A stretch of DNA of 64,000 nucleotides from Accumulibacter jenkinsii. Its GTDB lineage: Bacteria; Pseudomonadota; Gammaproteobacteria; Burkholderiales; Rhodocyclaceae. The notes beneath the pieces are model-generated. The model was not told the origin of the DNA and ran no database searches. It worked only from the letters and a program-made list of their open reading frames with translations. The stretch lies in contig JAZKUF010000002.1 of assembly GCA_036625225.1 (NCBI GenBank), positions 496,001 to 560,000 on the forward strand, read 5' to 3'. This document shows positions 55,056-64,000 of this stretch, piece after piece. Both the position numbers and the translations under genes were made by a program. Position 1 is the stretch's first letter. Each line of letters opens with the position of its first letter.

Positions 55056-55480
55056 GCGGCGCACCAGAAGGCGCTGCACAGGCCGGCGAGACCGGCCAGG
55101 CCCGGGCCATTGAGTTCCACCCGCATCTTTGCGCCGCGCGGGTTCTCGAGTTCTATCGTGCACTCGCAGAGGCGCTGAGCGACGGGCTCCCGGGCAGGCG
55201 ACACCGTCAACTCGACGAACCGGGTTTCATTTCCCGTGGTACCCAGCGCCCCCCCGGCCTGCTCCTGCTGGCGCCGCTTCAAATTCTTGTAGTCAAGATG
55301 CAGTGCCCGCGAGACCCGGTACACACCGTGCTTCCCTGCGAGCCCAATCGCCGCCGACCACAACGCCTGAGGGATGCGATCGCCACACCCGCGGCCTTCT
55401 CGCCAGAGCCTGAATCGCTCCTCTACCTGTTCAAGGCTCTCGCCGTCCCCTGCTGCCGCCACCTTCGCCAGGTCGTCCAT
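55052..55480 (-). CDS. IS66-element TnpA-like protein (remnant element)
   Basis: A 142-residue intact frame. MDDLAKVAAAG, then LWREGRGCGDRIPQALWSAA and GVYRVSRALHLDYKNLKRRQ form an HTH-like helical start, and the end reads CECTIELENPRGAKMRVELN to SAFWCAA. This is the accessory first gene of some IS66-type elements, replacing the usual short TnpA. Its stop overlaps the truncated tnpB start, preserving the original operon logic. With the downstream tnpC fragment it marks a decayed second IS66 element directly abutting the complete one. Probably non-functional as a transposition unit. Confidence 0.6.
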   Translation of the reverse strand: MDDLAKVAAAGDGESLEQVEERFRLWREGRGCGDRIPQALWSAAIGLAGKHGVYRVSRALHLDYKNLKRRQQEQAGGALGTTGNETRFVELTVSPAREPVAQRLCECTIELENPRGAKMRVELNGPGLAGLAGLCSAFWCAA

Positions 55481-55592
55481 CTGCTGCTGCTCCTCATCGG
55501 GTTGAATTCGCAGCCAACCTTACCAAGGACGTTCAGCGATTTCATGCCATCTTGCCGGTAACCGGTAACTCTGCGGCGTTTCCCGGACCCGC

Positions 55593-57173
55593 CTACGGTG
55601 CCTGCCGCTGTAATGGCGAGCGTAGCGGATTGGCCGCGAAGAGCTGCTTCCAGCAGCGGGGTGTGAGTTCGTGAACACGGTTCGCTGGGTGCTGGCCGAC
55701 GCGTTGCAGGACATCGACGAGGTAGTCGTAGGGATTGATGTCATGCAGTCGGCAGGTGACGATCAGGCTTTGCAGGATGCCGACCTGCCGGGCGCCGAGC
55801 TCGGTCCAGCAGAACATCCAGTTGCGGCGACCCATCGGGATGACGCGCAGGGCCCGTTCGAGATGATTCGTATCGATCGGTACGTCCGGGTCGGTGAGAA
55901 AGACTTCCAGTCCGAAGCGGCGGTTGCGGGCATAGGCCAGCGCCTGGGTCAACGGGTTGCTGGGCAGCAGACCCTGGGCGGCGAAGCGTTCGTCGACCCA
56001 GGTGAAGAAGCGCTCGACGACCGGCTTGGCATGGGCCAGTCGGTGATCTTTCTTCTGCTCGCCGCTCAGCCGGGCGCGCCGGATGTCTTCCTCGATCGCG
56101 TACAGCTCGCCGATCAGCGCCAGCGCTTCGGCCGCCGCTTCCGGTTCGGCCGCCTGCGCCTCGAAGAAGCCGCGACGGGTATGCGTCCAGCACTGGGCAT
56201 GGATGATCCCCGTCTTCGCCGCGTAGCGGGCATAGGCAGCGTACCCGTCCGACAACAGCACCGCGCGTTCGACAGGCGTCAGCCCCAGCGCTGCCTCGAC
56301 GTGCCTGATCTCGCGACTCTGAAAGAAGGGGAAACAGATTTCGTCACGTTCCCCATAGACCGGCCAGAAGTAGCCTTGCTTCAGCTTGCCCGGACCCGCC
56401 TGTCCGGCCTTGATCGGCGTCTCGTCCATGGCCTTGACGCGGGACTCGCGAATCGACGCGAACTGCGCCTCATAGATCGGCTCGAGCAGGGCCGCGCCGC
56501 GTTGCCCGATCTGCGTCAGCCACGGCCGGCTGACAGTGAAACCGGCGTCGATCAGGCGCTGGTGCTGGCGATACAGCGGCAGGTGGTAGGCGAACTTGTC
56601 GATCAACAGACCGGCGACGAAGCTCACGTCCGCCCGGCTGCCGTCGATGACGTTGCTGGGTGCCGGCGCGCAGACGAGAGCCTGGCTCTTCTTGATCTTC
56701 ACCACCGGGCGGCGATACTTGATCACCACGTAGCTCCCCGGTCGCTGCGCCAGCCGATAGCTCTCCTTGTGACTGACGATCTCGTAGTCTTCGGGTGAGA
56801 GCCCCTCGGTTTGCGGGGCGCGCAGTTCGATGACTTCGACCGGTACGCGCGTCTCGTCGAAGAAGGGAAGCGCTTCGTCGTCGTGGTGGCGGGTCGGCGG
56901 TCGGCGGGTATGGGCGGCAATCCCGCGGCCCTGAGGGGCCGGCGGCGAGGCGGGCGGGGGTGACCAATCGCCCAGCGTCATCTGGCCGTTGGGCCCGATC
57001 TCGATACGTCGTTCGCTCTTCTGACCGAAGATCTGGCGTTTGAACCACTCGAGCTGCTGTTTAAGCCCGGCGATTTCCGCCTGCAGCGTCTGACACAGGG
57101 AGAGCACCTGTAGCGGGGTCAATGCCGCCGCTTCTTCGAGGCTGGAAAGGGTCAGGGTCGACGCCGGTTTCAT
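55593..57173 (-). CDS. tnpC: IS66 family transposase (TnpC)
   Basis: A 526-residue DDE transposase. The N-terminal leucine-rich coiled region (LSLCQTLQAEIAGLKQQLEWFKRQ) and FGQKSERR are typical, followed by the zinc-finger-like linker and the catalytic core: first Asp in VKAMDETPIKAG, second in LLSDGYAAYARY, and Glu in DTNHLERALRVIPMGRRNW. The C-terminal IS66 domain (VGILQSLIVTCRLHDINPYDYL) is complete. I start at MKPASTLTLSSLEEAAAL because sequence upstream lacks similarity; no good ribosome site is visible. It appears intact. Confidence 0.92.
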   Translation of the reverse strand: MKPASTLTLSSLEEAAALTPLQVLSLCQTLQAEIAGLKQQLEWFKRQIFGQKSERRIEIGPNGQMTLGDWSPPPASPPAPQGRGIAAHTRRPPTRHHDDEALPFFDETRVPVEVIELRAPQTEGLSPEDYEIVSHKESYRLAQRPGSYVVIKYRRPVVKIKKSQALVCAPAPSNVIDGSRADVSFVAGLLIDKFAYHLPLYRQHQRLIDAGFTVSRPWLTQIGQRGAALLEPIYEAQFASIRESRVKAMDETPIKAGQAGPGKLKQGYFWPVYGERDEICFPFFQSREIRHVEAALGLTPVERAVLLSDGYAAYARYAAKTGIIHAQCWTHTRRGFFEAQAAEPEAAAEALALIGELYAIEEDIRRARLSGEQKKDHRLAHAKPVVERFFTWVDERFAAQGLLPSNPLTQALAYARNRRFGLEVFLTDPDVPIDTNHLERALRVIPMGRRNWMFCWTELGARQVGILQSLIVTCRLHDINPYDYLVDVLQRVGQHPANRVHELTPRCWKQLFAANPLRSPLQRQAP

Positions 57174-57211
57174 GCCGGAATTATGCCCGAAGACAGGCCA
57201 CAAGTCCATGT

Positions 57212-57583
57212 TTATACGCTGATATGTGAGGGATTTTGCGCCATTTCCGGGGCCCGGTAACGCTTCCTGAACCGGCCGGGCTCGATGCCTTCGAGCAGGA
57301 GTTTCAGACCGGTCCAGTCGGTTTCTCGCGTGCTCAATTTCGACCAGTCGGCGACGAATCGGCCGGCTTCGAGCCGCTTCGCCCACAGGCAAAAGCCGGT
57401 GCGGTCCCAGTAGAGGACCTTGACCTGGGTAGCCCGGCGGTTGAAGAAGACGAACAGCTGTCCGCTCAAGGGGTCCTGACCCAGCACGTTGCGGGTCAGC
57501 GCGTACAGGCCGTCGAAGGACTGGCGCAGATCGACCGGCCGGCCATACACCTGCACGCGGATCTGACCTTCAGGGAAGAACAT
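57212..57583 (-). CDS. tnpB: IS66 accessory protein TnpB
   Basis: A 123-residue protein of the IS66 Orf2 family: VQVYGRPVDLRQSFDGLYAL and LSGQLFVFFNRRATQVKVLY, then WDRTGFCLWAKRLEAGRF. It is needed for transposition of IS66-type elements, but its biochemical role is not established. Its start overlaps the tnpA stop by one base (ATGA), indicating translational coupling. Confidence 0.93.
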   Translation of the reverse strand: MFFPEGQIRVQVYGRPVDLRQSFDGLYALTRNVLGQDPLSGQLFVFFNRRATQVKVLYWDRTGFCLWAKRLEAGRFVADWSKLSTRETDWTGLKLLLEGIEPGRFRKRYRAPEMAQNPSHISV

Positions 57584-57897
57584 CAGCCCCGCACCAGGTG
57601 GAGTTGCAGACCCCCGCCGAGGTCCAGGGTCAGTTCGAGCCGTGAAGGGGGACTGCCTTCCCGCAGAGCACCGACGTCAACGAAAGCCGCGGACGGCGAA
57701 CTCGCCGTGAGCCTGGTGCCTTTCTCTGCGCCTGCCCCACCCAGGCGGCCACGCCAACGGTGGAAGCTGGTATCGCTGATCCCTTCCTGCGCGCAGAAGT
57801 CGGTTACGCTTAATCCGCTGCCGGCAAATCGCGACAGCAACCCCTGCCAGTCGTCCGCACTGCGCCGCAACCGTAACTCTTGACCATTCTTCGACAT
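57583..57897 (-). CDS. tnpA: IS66 accessory protein TnpA
   Basis: A 104-residue protein with a helix-turn-helix (WQGLLSRFAGSGLSVTDFCA followed by QEGISDTSFHRWRGRLGG) typical of IS66 OrfA/transposase-8-like DNA-binding modules. It is the first gene of the complete element, 64 bases inside the right terminal repeat, and overlaps tnpB. Confidence 0.9.
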   Translation of the reverse strand: MSKNGQELRLRRSADDWQGLLSRFAGSGLSVTDFCAQEGISDTSFHRWRGRLGGAGAEKGTRLTASSPSAAFVDVGALREGSPPSRLELTLDLGGGLQLHLVRG

Positions 57898-57983
57898 CCT
57901 TGCCTCCTCGTTCCATGATCTGACGAACCTATTGTCGTCACCATCAAGGCATCGAGGAAGAACGCCTCCAGGTTAGCGGTTAC

Positions 57984-58194
57984 ATACATCCACCTTACAG
58001 TAAGAATTACGCCTGCAGCCGAAGCACGCTCGAAGGTTGGGTTGTCGCAACACGATTTTGCTACCCTGTTAGGGATTTCTCCGCGCACGCTGCAGGATTG
58101 GGAGCAAGGCCGGAGAGAGCCTACAGGAGCGGCCAAGACTCTGCCACGGGTCGCCTGCTCCCACCCAGAGGTACTACGCGAGCTCCAGCCCTGA
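57984..58194 (+). pseudogene. 3' remnant of an XRE-type antitoxin gene cut by IS66
   Basis: Directly outside the right end of the IS, a plus-strand frame without a start codon reads PAAEARSKVGLSQHDFATLL, then GISPRTLQDWEQGRREPTGA and ends RVACSHPEVLRELQP before TGA. This is the C-terminal HTH part of a HigA/NadS-like antitoxin, a family usually paired with a RelE-type toxin upstream. The N-terminal part and any toxin gene are absent on the other side of the IS, consistent with the missing target duplication. Confidence 0.75.
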
Positions 58195-58276
58195 AGCGCA
58201 CATCCCGGGTGGATCCTCCCTCCCAGAGGGTGTAGGGTAGTCGTCAGGATTCCTGAGAAACGGGGGGTGCGGCCGG

Positions 58277-58783
58277 TCAACCCGGCGACAGGTGGGCGGC
58301 GGGGATGGCGACGGGTTTCTGGCGGCCGAGCAGGCTGAGCATGACGGTGACCCGTTCGGCGGCGACGTCGGAGACGATGCCGGACATTCCCTTGAGCGGT
58401 CCGGCAGCGATCTCGACGCTGTCGCCGGCCTGAAAGGGGAGCGCTTTATCGGCCATGGCGGTTGCCTGAGAGTCGGCCAGCGAGCGAATCGCCGCCAGCG
58501 TCGCTTCGTCGATCGTCGCCGGCAGGGCGCCGAAGCTGACCAGGCCGCTGACGCCGGGGGTGCTGCGAATCGGCGCGATGCTCTGGCCGGGACGGCCGCA
58601 GCGCACGAAGCCGTAGCGCGGGAACATCACCTGCTGCCGTTTGTGCCAGCCCTCGCGGGTCTTTTCCCATTGCGTCAGCAGGGGCAGGAAGACCTCGTAG
58701 CCCTGCTCCGCGAGTTTACGCGCCGCCAGCGCCTCTTGCCGAGGCTTGCTGAGGCAGACGTACCACGGCGGGGCGGCAGACAT
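58277..58783 (-). CDS. NusG/RfaH-like transcription antitermination factor
   Basis: A 168-residue specialised NusG paralogue. The NGN domain opens PPWYVCLSKPRQEALAARKL and contains VFLPLLTQWEKTREGW and MFPRYGFVRCG. The C-terminal KOW domain reads QAGDSVEIAAGPLKGMSGIV (about 122-141). It lacks the extended acidic N-terminus of housekeeping NusG and resembles RfaH, which binds an ops DNA element and prevents premature stops in long surface-polymer operons. It is 70 bases downstream of the DUF3301 gene on the same strand. A link to the 22-kb adhesin gene is tempting, but no ops site is visible in that leader. The ATG at 58783 fits the NGN start; upstream frame is not conserved. Confidence 0.88.
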   Translation of the reverse strand: MSAAPPWYVCLSKPRQEALAARKLAEQGYEVFLPLLTQWEKTREGWHKRQQVMFPRYGFVRCGRPGQSIAPIRSTPGVSGLVSFGALPATIDEATLAAIRSLADSQATAMADKALPFQAGDSVEIAAGPLKGMSGIVSDVAAERVTVMLSLLGRQKPVAIPAAHLSPG

Positions 58784-58853
58784 GGCGGCAATCGAGTGCT
58801 CGGAAAGGACGGTCGGAAAAGGGGTTTGAGGCAAGCAAGTATCTGCGGATCCG

Positions 58854-59228
58854 CTAGCGGTCGTCAATCAGGCCGCTATCCTCGCTATCCTCGCCGTCGC
58901 GTTCGAGCAGTCGCGGCCGCGGGGCGCGCAGCGGCAGGTGCAGGAGCAGGAGCTGACTGCCGAGCAGGGTGATGCGGCCCGGTCGGCGGTTGTTGCCGGT
59001 GTCGCTGTACTCGAAGTGATAGACGCGCCGCAGGCGCAGGCGGCCGTCGTCGTCGCGCGCCGGGCGCAAACCCGCGAGGGCGACGGTGTCGTCGAGCAGC
59101 AGCAGGTCTTCGGCCGCGCAGGCGGCGCGCGCGGCGTCGATGCCGGCGGCCCGGGCGTGGAAGCTGTCGAACCAGAACCAGGCGAGGGCCAGGAGGAGCA
59201 AGAGGCTCAGCGTTTCGGTCCAGGGCAT
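58854..59228 (-). CDS. DUF3301 membrane-anchored protein
   Basis: A 124-residue DUF3301 protein. One N-terminal hydrophobic helix (LSLLLLLALAWFWFDSF) anchors it, followed by the characteristic ARAAGIDAARAACAAEDLLL, DDTVAL and the RRVYHFEYSDTGNNRRPGRI block. The family is found in beta- and gammaproteobacteria; no function is known. It lies just upstream of the RfaH-like gene on the same strand and divergent from the efflux operon. Confidence 0.85.
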   Translation of the reverse strand: MPWTETLSLLLLLALAWFWFDSFHARAAGIDAARAACAAEDLLLLDDTVALAGLRPARDDDGRLRLRRVYHFEYSDTGNNRRPGRITLLGSQLLLLHLPLRAPRPRLLERDGEDSEDSGLIDDR

Positions 59229-59339
59229 GGTGGGCTCTCCAGGGCTGTAACATTTGCTAACCCCCGGGCGAGGGTTAATCGCCGCTGCTGACCCTGGGGT
59301 AGCACGAGATCGGGGTCAGGCTGGCTATACTAGCGGGAA

Positions 59340-60776
59340 ATGGCCCATACCCCCTCTCTGCGCGTTTTCCCAATTCCCCGCCCGGCTCTCCAGTTTGCCA
59401 CCGCCACGCTCCTGGCGACGCTGGCCGGTGCGCCGCAGGCCTTCGAAATGAGCGACCCTTTTGCCACCGGGGCGCTGCTCCCGGCACGCCCGGGCCTCGC
59501 GGTCGATGGCGCCATTAAGCCCTGCCCGGCGCCGGCCGCGGCGACCCGCTATGGCGTCTTCGAAGTGGTCGATCTCGCGCTGTGCCGGAATCCGGCGACC
59601 CGCGAAGCGTGGTCCCTGAGCCGCCTGCAGGCCGCCCAGGTGGGTCTCGCCCAGTCCGATTTCCTGCCGGCGCTCGACGGCCGCGTGGCGACCAGCCGGG
59701 TGAGCGTCGACGGGCGCAGCGCCCACTCGCGCAATGCCTCGCTGACCCTCTCCTGGCTGCTCTTCGACTTTGGCGCCCGCGCCGCCAACCTCGAGATCGC
59801 GCGCCAGCTGATGAGCGCCGCCGCCTCGACGCTCGATTCGACCGTCCAGAGCGTTTTTCTCGGCGCCCTGCAGGCCTATTACAACGCCCAGGCCGCGCGC
59901 GCCGCGGTCAGCGCTGCGCGGGCATCGGAAAGCGCGAGCCGTACCAGCCTCGATGCGGCGGAAGTCCGTTACCGGGTGGGGACCGGCACCCCGGCCGACC
60001 GCCTGCAGGCTCAGACCGCCTGGTCGCAGGCGACGCTCACCCGCATCCGCAGCGAGGGCCTGGAGCGCAACACGCTCGGGCGCCTGGCCAACGTCATGGG
60101 GCTGGACGCAAACCAGCCGCTGCTGCTCGACGACCTGCCGGCGGCCACTCCCGCGGCGGGCTTCGAAGCCGATGTCGCGGCGCTGATCGCCGAAGCGCGC
60201 GCCCGGCGGCCCGAACTCAAGGCCGCCGAAGCCGAACTGCAGGCGGCCCGGTCGGGCATCGATTACGCACGCGCTGCCGGCCGGCCGACGGTCTCGTTCA
60301 ACGCCGGTCCGCAATGGGAAGACCTCGGCGGCGCCTCGGCGAACGGCAGTTCGATCGGCCTCGTGGTGAACCTGCCGTTCTTCCTCGGCTTCAACACCAC
60401 TTACAGCGTGCGCGCCGCCGAAGCTCGCAGTGAAGTCCAGGCGGCGCGCCGCGACAGCATCAGCCAGCAGGTCGCCCTCGACGTCTGGGAGGCTTACCAG
60501 AACCTCAACACCGCGACTCAGACGGTGCGCACCAGCGCCGACCTGCTGGCCAGCGCCGAACACTCCGAGCGCGTCGCGCTCGGCCGCTACAGGGCCGGCG
60601 TCGGCATTCTGCTCGACCTCCTCAACGCCCAGAGCGCGCTGGCCAACGCCCGCCTGCAACGCATCCAGGCGATGCTCGACTGGCAGGTCTCGCGGGCGAC
60701 GCTGGCGCGCTCGGTCGGCACTCTCGACAGCCGCCTGCTGTCGCTCGCCGCCGACCAGAAAGTGCATCTGCCATGA
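59340..60776 (+). CDS. TolC-family outer-membrane efflux protein
   Basis: A 478-residue outer-membrane factor. An N-terminal signal-like segment (FATATLLATLAGAPQA) precedes two TolC repeats rich in alanine-glutamate helices: LALCRNPATREAWSLSRLQA, SLTLSWLLFDFGARAANLE (the conserved L-x-W-x-x-F-D-F-G strand) and VVNLPFFLGFNTTYSVRAAE. The trimer would form the outer channel of a tripartite pump. A TATACT at 59326-59331 ends eight bases before the ATG, so the transcript could be nearly leaderless. The stop overlaps the next start by four bases. Confidence 0.92.
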   Translation: MAHTPSLRVFPIPRPALQFATATLLATLAGAPQAFEMSDPFATGALLPARPGLAVDGAIKPCPAPAAATRYGVFEVVDLALCRNPATREAWSLSRLQAAQVGLAQSDFLPALDGRVATSRVSVDGRSAHSRNASLTLSWLLFDFGARAANLEIARQLMSAAASTLDSTVQSVFLGALQAYYNAQAARAAVSAARASESASRTSLDAAEVRYRVGTGTPADRLQAQTAWSQATLTRIRSEGLERNTLGRLANVMGLDANQPLLLDDLPAATPAAGFEADVAALIAEARARRPELKAAEAELQAARSGIDYARAAGRPTVSFNAGPQWEDLGGASANGSSIGLVVNLPFFLGFNTTYSVRAAEARSEVQAARRDSISQQVALDVWEAYQNLNTATQTVRTSADLLASAEHSERVALGRYRAGVGILLDLLNAQSALANARLQRIQAMLDWQVSRATLARSVGTLDSRLLSLAADQKVHLP

Positions 60777-61966
60777 AACTCCTGCGCCGCAAATCGCTTC
60801 TCGCCTTCCTCCTCGTCATCCTGCTCGCCGGCGGCTTCTACTGGTACCGCGAGAGTTCGGCGCCGACGCTGGAACAGCGCTACAAGCTGCAGACCATCGA
60901 ACGCGGCGAGCTGACGCAGACCGTCTCGGCCAACGGCACGCTCAACCCGGTGGTGCTGGTCAATGTCGGTACCCAGGTCTCCGGCACGGTGACCCGGCTG
61001 TACGTCGATTTCAACGACAAGGTGACCAAGGGCCAGGCGCTGCTCGAACTCGACGACTCGCTGCTCGCCGCACAGGCCCGGCAGTCGGCGGCCAACGTGG
61101 TCAACGTGGGCGCCGCGCTGGATCTCTCCCGGGCCACCGAAAAACGCATGAAAGCGCTGTTCGACGAGGAATACATCTCGCGCCAGGAACTCGAACAGGC
61201 GGTCCAGGCGCGCCGCTCAAACGAAGCGCAGCTTGCGCAGGCGAAGGCCGCCGCCGAGAAGGATCAGGTCAACCTGCACTACACGACGATTCGCTCGCCG
61301 GTTTCGGGAATCGTCATCGACCGCGTGGTCGACCTCGGGCAGACCGTCGCCGCCAGCCTGCAGACGCCGACGCTGATCAAGATCGCTCAGGATCTGTCGG
61401 AGATGCGCATCGATTCGAGCTTTGCCGAAGCCGACATCGGCAGCATCCGCGAGGGGCAGAAAGTGCGCTTTACCGTCGATGCCTTTCCCGACCGGACCTT
61501 CCAGGGACAGGTGCAGCAGATTCGCCTCAACCCGACGACGCAGCAGAACGTGGTCACCTACAACGTGCGCGTTTCCCTGTCCAATCCCGACCAGATCCTG
61601 CTGCCCGGCATGACCGCTTACGTCAGCATCGCGGTCGCCAGCCGCGATGACGCCCTGCTGGTGCCGAACGCCGCTTTGCGTTTCAAGCCGACCGACGACG
61701 CAGCGCCGCCGGCCAGGGACTCGCCACCGGCGGGCGCCGGGCGCGGCAGGCAGCGGCCGCGCGACAGCGCGAGCGGCACCGTGTACCGGGTCGAGCAGGG
61801 CCAGCTGAAGCCGGTCGCCGTGCCGCTCGGGATTACCGACAACCGCAACAGCGAGGTGCTCGGCGGCGACCTCAAGGCCGGTGACCGGGTCGTCACCGGC
61901 GAGAACCTCTCCGGCAGCACCGGCAGCAACGGCGCGCCGAGCAGCGTCGGGGTGAGACTGTTCTGA
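60773..61966 (+). CDS. MacA-type periplasmic adaptor (membrane fusion protein)
   Basis: A 397-residue HlyD/RND-like adaptor. Residues about 9-28 form the membrane anchor (LLAFLLVILLAGGFYWYR). The barrel-sandwich strand VLVNVGTQVSGTVTRLYVDF, a helical hairpin (about 95-165) and the second half LHYTTIRSPVSGIVIDRVVD follow, and the beta-barrel carries VRFTVDAFPDRTFQGQVQQI. An alanine/proline/arginine-rich insert (DDAAPPARDSPPAGAGRGRQ) interrupts the distal domain. It couples TolC to the MacB-like transporter encoded by the next two genes; overlaps on both sides show a single operon. Confidence 0.93.
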   Translation: MKLLRRKSLLAFLLVILLAGGFYWYRESSAPTLEQRYKLQTIERGELTQTVSANGTLNPVVLVNVGTQVSGTVTRLYVDFNDKVTKGQALLELDDSLLAAQARQSAANVVNVGAALDLSRATEKRMKALFDEEYISRQELEQAVQARRSNEAQLAQAKAAAEKDQVNLHYTTIRSPVSGIVIDRVVDLGQTVAASLQTPTLIKIAQDLSEMRIDSSFAEADIGSIREGQKVRFTVDAFPDRTFQGQVQQIRLNPTTQQNVVTYNVRVSLSNPDQILLPGMTAYVSIAVASRDDALLVPNAALRFKPTDDAAPPARDSPPAGAGRGRQRPRDSASGTVYRVEQGQLKPVAVPLGITDNRNSEVLGGDLKAGDRVVTGENLSGSTGSNGAPSSVGVRLF

Positions 61967-62669
61967 TGGCCGAGGCGATCATTCGCGTCGCCGGCCTGGG
62001 CAAATCGTACCGCACCGCCGCCGGTCTCTTTGCCGCCCTGCGCGGCGTCGATCTGACCATCGCGCGTGGCGAGTTCGTGGCCATCATGGGCCCCTCGGGG
62101 TCGGGCAAGTCGACCTTCATGAACCTCCTCGGCTGCCTCGACACGCCGACCAGCGGCGACTACTTCCTGGCCGGCCGCAATGTCGCCCAGCTCGACCGCG
62201 ATGCGCTCGCGGCGCTGCGCAACCGGACCATCGGCTTCGTCTTTCAGGGCTTCAACCTGCTGCCGCGGATGAGCCTCGAAGACAACGTCGCCCTGCCCCT
62301 GGTCTATGCCGGCCAGCCACGCGAGGCGAGGCGCGCGCGGGCGCGGATCGAGCTCGGCCGGGTCGGCCTCGGCGATTACGCCGCTTCGCTGCCGAGCCGG
62401 ATTTCGGGCGGCCAGCAGCAGCGGGTGGCGATTGCGCGCGCGCTCGCCAACTCGCCGCAACTGATCCTCGCCGACGAACCGACCGGCAACCTCGACAGCC
62501 ATACCAGCGAAGAGATCATGGCGCTGTTCGAGGCGCTCAACCGCGACGGCATCACCATCGTTCTCGTCACCCACGAACCGGACATCGCGACCTTTGCCCG
62601 GCGGCAGGTGCGTTTTCGTGACGGGCTGATCGTCAGCGACCTGCCGACCCCCAGCGGAGCGATCGCCTG

Positions 62670-62670
<1 letters not shown>
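61966..62670 (+). CDS. MacB-type ABC transporter ATPase
   Basis: A 234-residue nucleotide-binding protein. Walker A is GPSGSGKST (42-50), the Q-loop FVFQGFNLLP contains Gln94, the signature is ISGGQQQRVAIARAL (146-160) and Walker B ILADEPTGNLDS follows. It is the LolD/MacB ATPase type. In E. coli MacB the ATPase and membrane parts are one chain; here they are split into two overlapping genes, a frequent variant. Confidence 0.95.
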
Positions 62671-63890
<1,220 letters not shown>

Positions 63891-63900
63891 GCGGACAGGC

Positions 63901-63906
63901 TACAAT
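63901..63906 (+). promoter_or_regulatory. Possible -10 box for the gamma carbonic anhydrase gene
   Basis: TACAAT lies 33 bases before the ATG of the next gene. No clear -35 hexamer is found at the right distance, so this is only suggestive. Confidence 0.25.
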
Positions 63907-63939
63907 CTCCCTCCCGCCCTCATTGCGAGAAACCCTCCC

Positions 63940-64000
63940 ATGCCCATTTATGCCCTCGGCGCCCGCCGCCCACAGCTCGACCCGCAAAGCTGGGTCGCCC
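63940..64000 (+). CDS. Gamma-class carbonic anhydrase family protein, start only
   Basis: Only the first 20 codons are in the window. MPIYALGARRPQLDPQSWVA matches the start of YrdA/PaaY-like left-handed beta-helix proteins (gamma-carbonic anhydrase family). The metal-binding histidines lie beyond the window, so the call is based on the N-terminus alone. Confidence 0.65.
   Translation, partial: MPIYALGARRPQLDPQSWVA

Larger units (their letters stand above)
55558..57983 (-). mobile_element. Complete IS66-type insertion sequence
   Basis: A 2426-bp element with imperfect 23-bp terminal inverted repeats: 55558-55580 and the complement of 57961-57983 agree at 18 of 23 positions, both beginning GTAACCG. 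It encodes tnpA, tnpB and tnpC in the usual order on the minus strand. The 8-bp flanks (55550-55557 and 57984-57991) do not match, so the target duplication was lost, probably by recombination with the neighbouring remnant element. Confidence 0.8.

Overview
The window is GC-rich DNA (AT-richer only in a few patches) from a Gram-negative bacterium, most likely a betaproteobacterium of the Rhodocyclales / Candidatus Accumulibacter type. That placement is an inference from protein wording and gene content: separate RfaE2, an hrcA-hemH pair, a GNAT-carbonic anhydrase fusion, two acyl-CoA dehydrogenases and the glyoxylate enzyme AceB. No marker gene such as rRNA is present to fix it. I recognised no tRNA, rRNA or CRISPR array.

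Region 1 (1-24.2 kb) is ordinary chromosome. It starts with the 5' part of lysC (minus), then a small HTH regulator, recN and nadK (minus), hrcA-hemH (plus, overlapping by one base) and a clear terminator. Malate synthase and a divergent LysR regulator follow, then a tiny zinc-ribbon protein, a large Cache/HAMP/GAF/HD-GYP c-di-GMP phosphodiesterase, rfaE2, an HDOD protein, a YajD-like HNH nuclease, a type I phosphodiesterase and an MBL-fold hydrolase. A plus-strand catabolic block comes next: isovaleryl-CoA dehydrogenase, a GNAT-carbonic anhydrase fusion, an EamA transporter, a short-chain acyl-CoA dehydrogenase and a thioesterase. Last is a minus-strand run yaeQ, alaX, crcB, DUF190.

Region 2 (about 24.2-58.3 kb) looks like an accessory surface island. 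It holds an AT-richer sulfotransferase and a possible glycosyltransferase, about 0.8 kb with no clear gene, and a membrane histidine kinase with its OmpR-type response regulator. Then comes one 22.3-kb gene for a 7448-residue secreted repeat protein: N-terminal DUF4347, Ig/cadherin/VCBS modules, a C-type lectin module, five 118-aa repeats, twelve 100-aa repeats, RTX calcium-binding repeats and a type I secretion tail. A strong terminator and a second sulfotransferase follow. The island ends in mobile debris: two inverted copies of an IS66 transposase 5' part, remnants of the same element's tnpA and tnpB, a complete IS66-type element (tnpA-tnpB-tnpC), and the 3' remnant of an XRE-type antitoxin gene. 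The kinase, regulator, adhesin and sulfotransferases together suggest a regulated, decorated cell-surface or biofilm matrix; this is inference from proximity.

Region 3 (58.3-64 kb) returns to chromosome. It has a NusG/RfaH-like antitermination factor and a DUF3301 protein (minus), then a tightly coupled TolC-MacA-MacB type efflux operon (plus) and the first bases of a gamma-class carbonic anhydrase.
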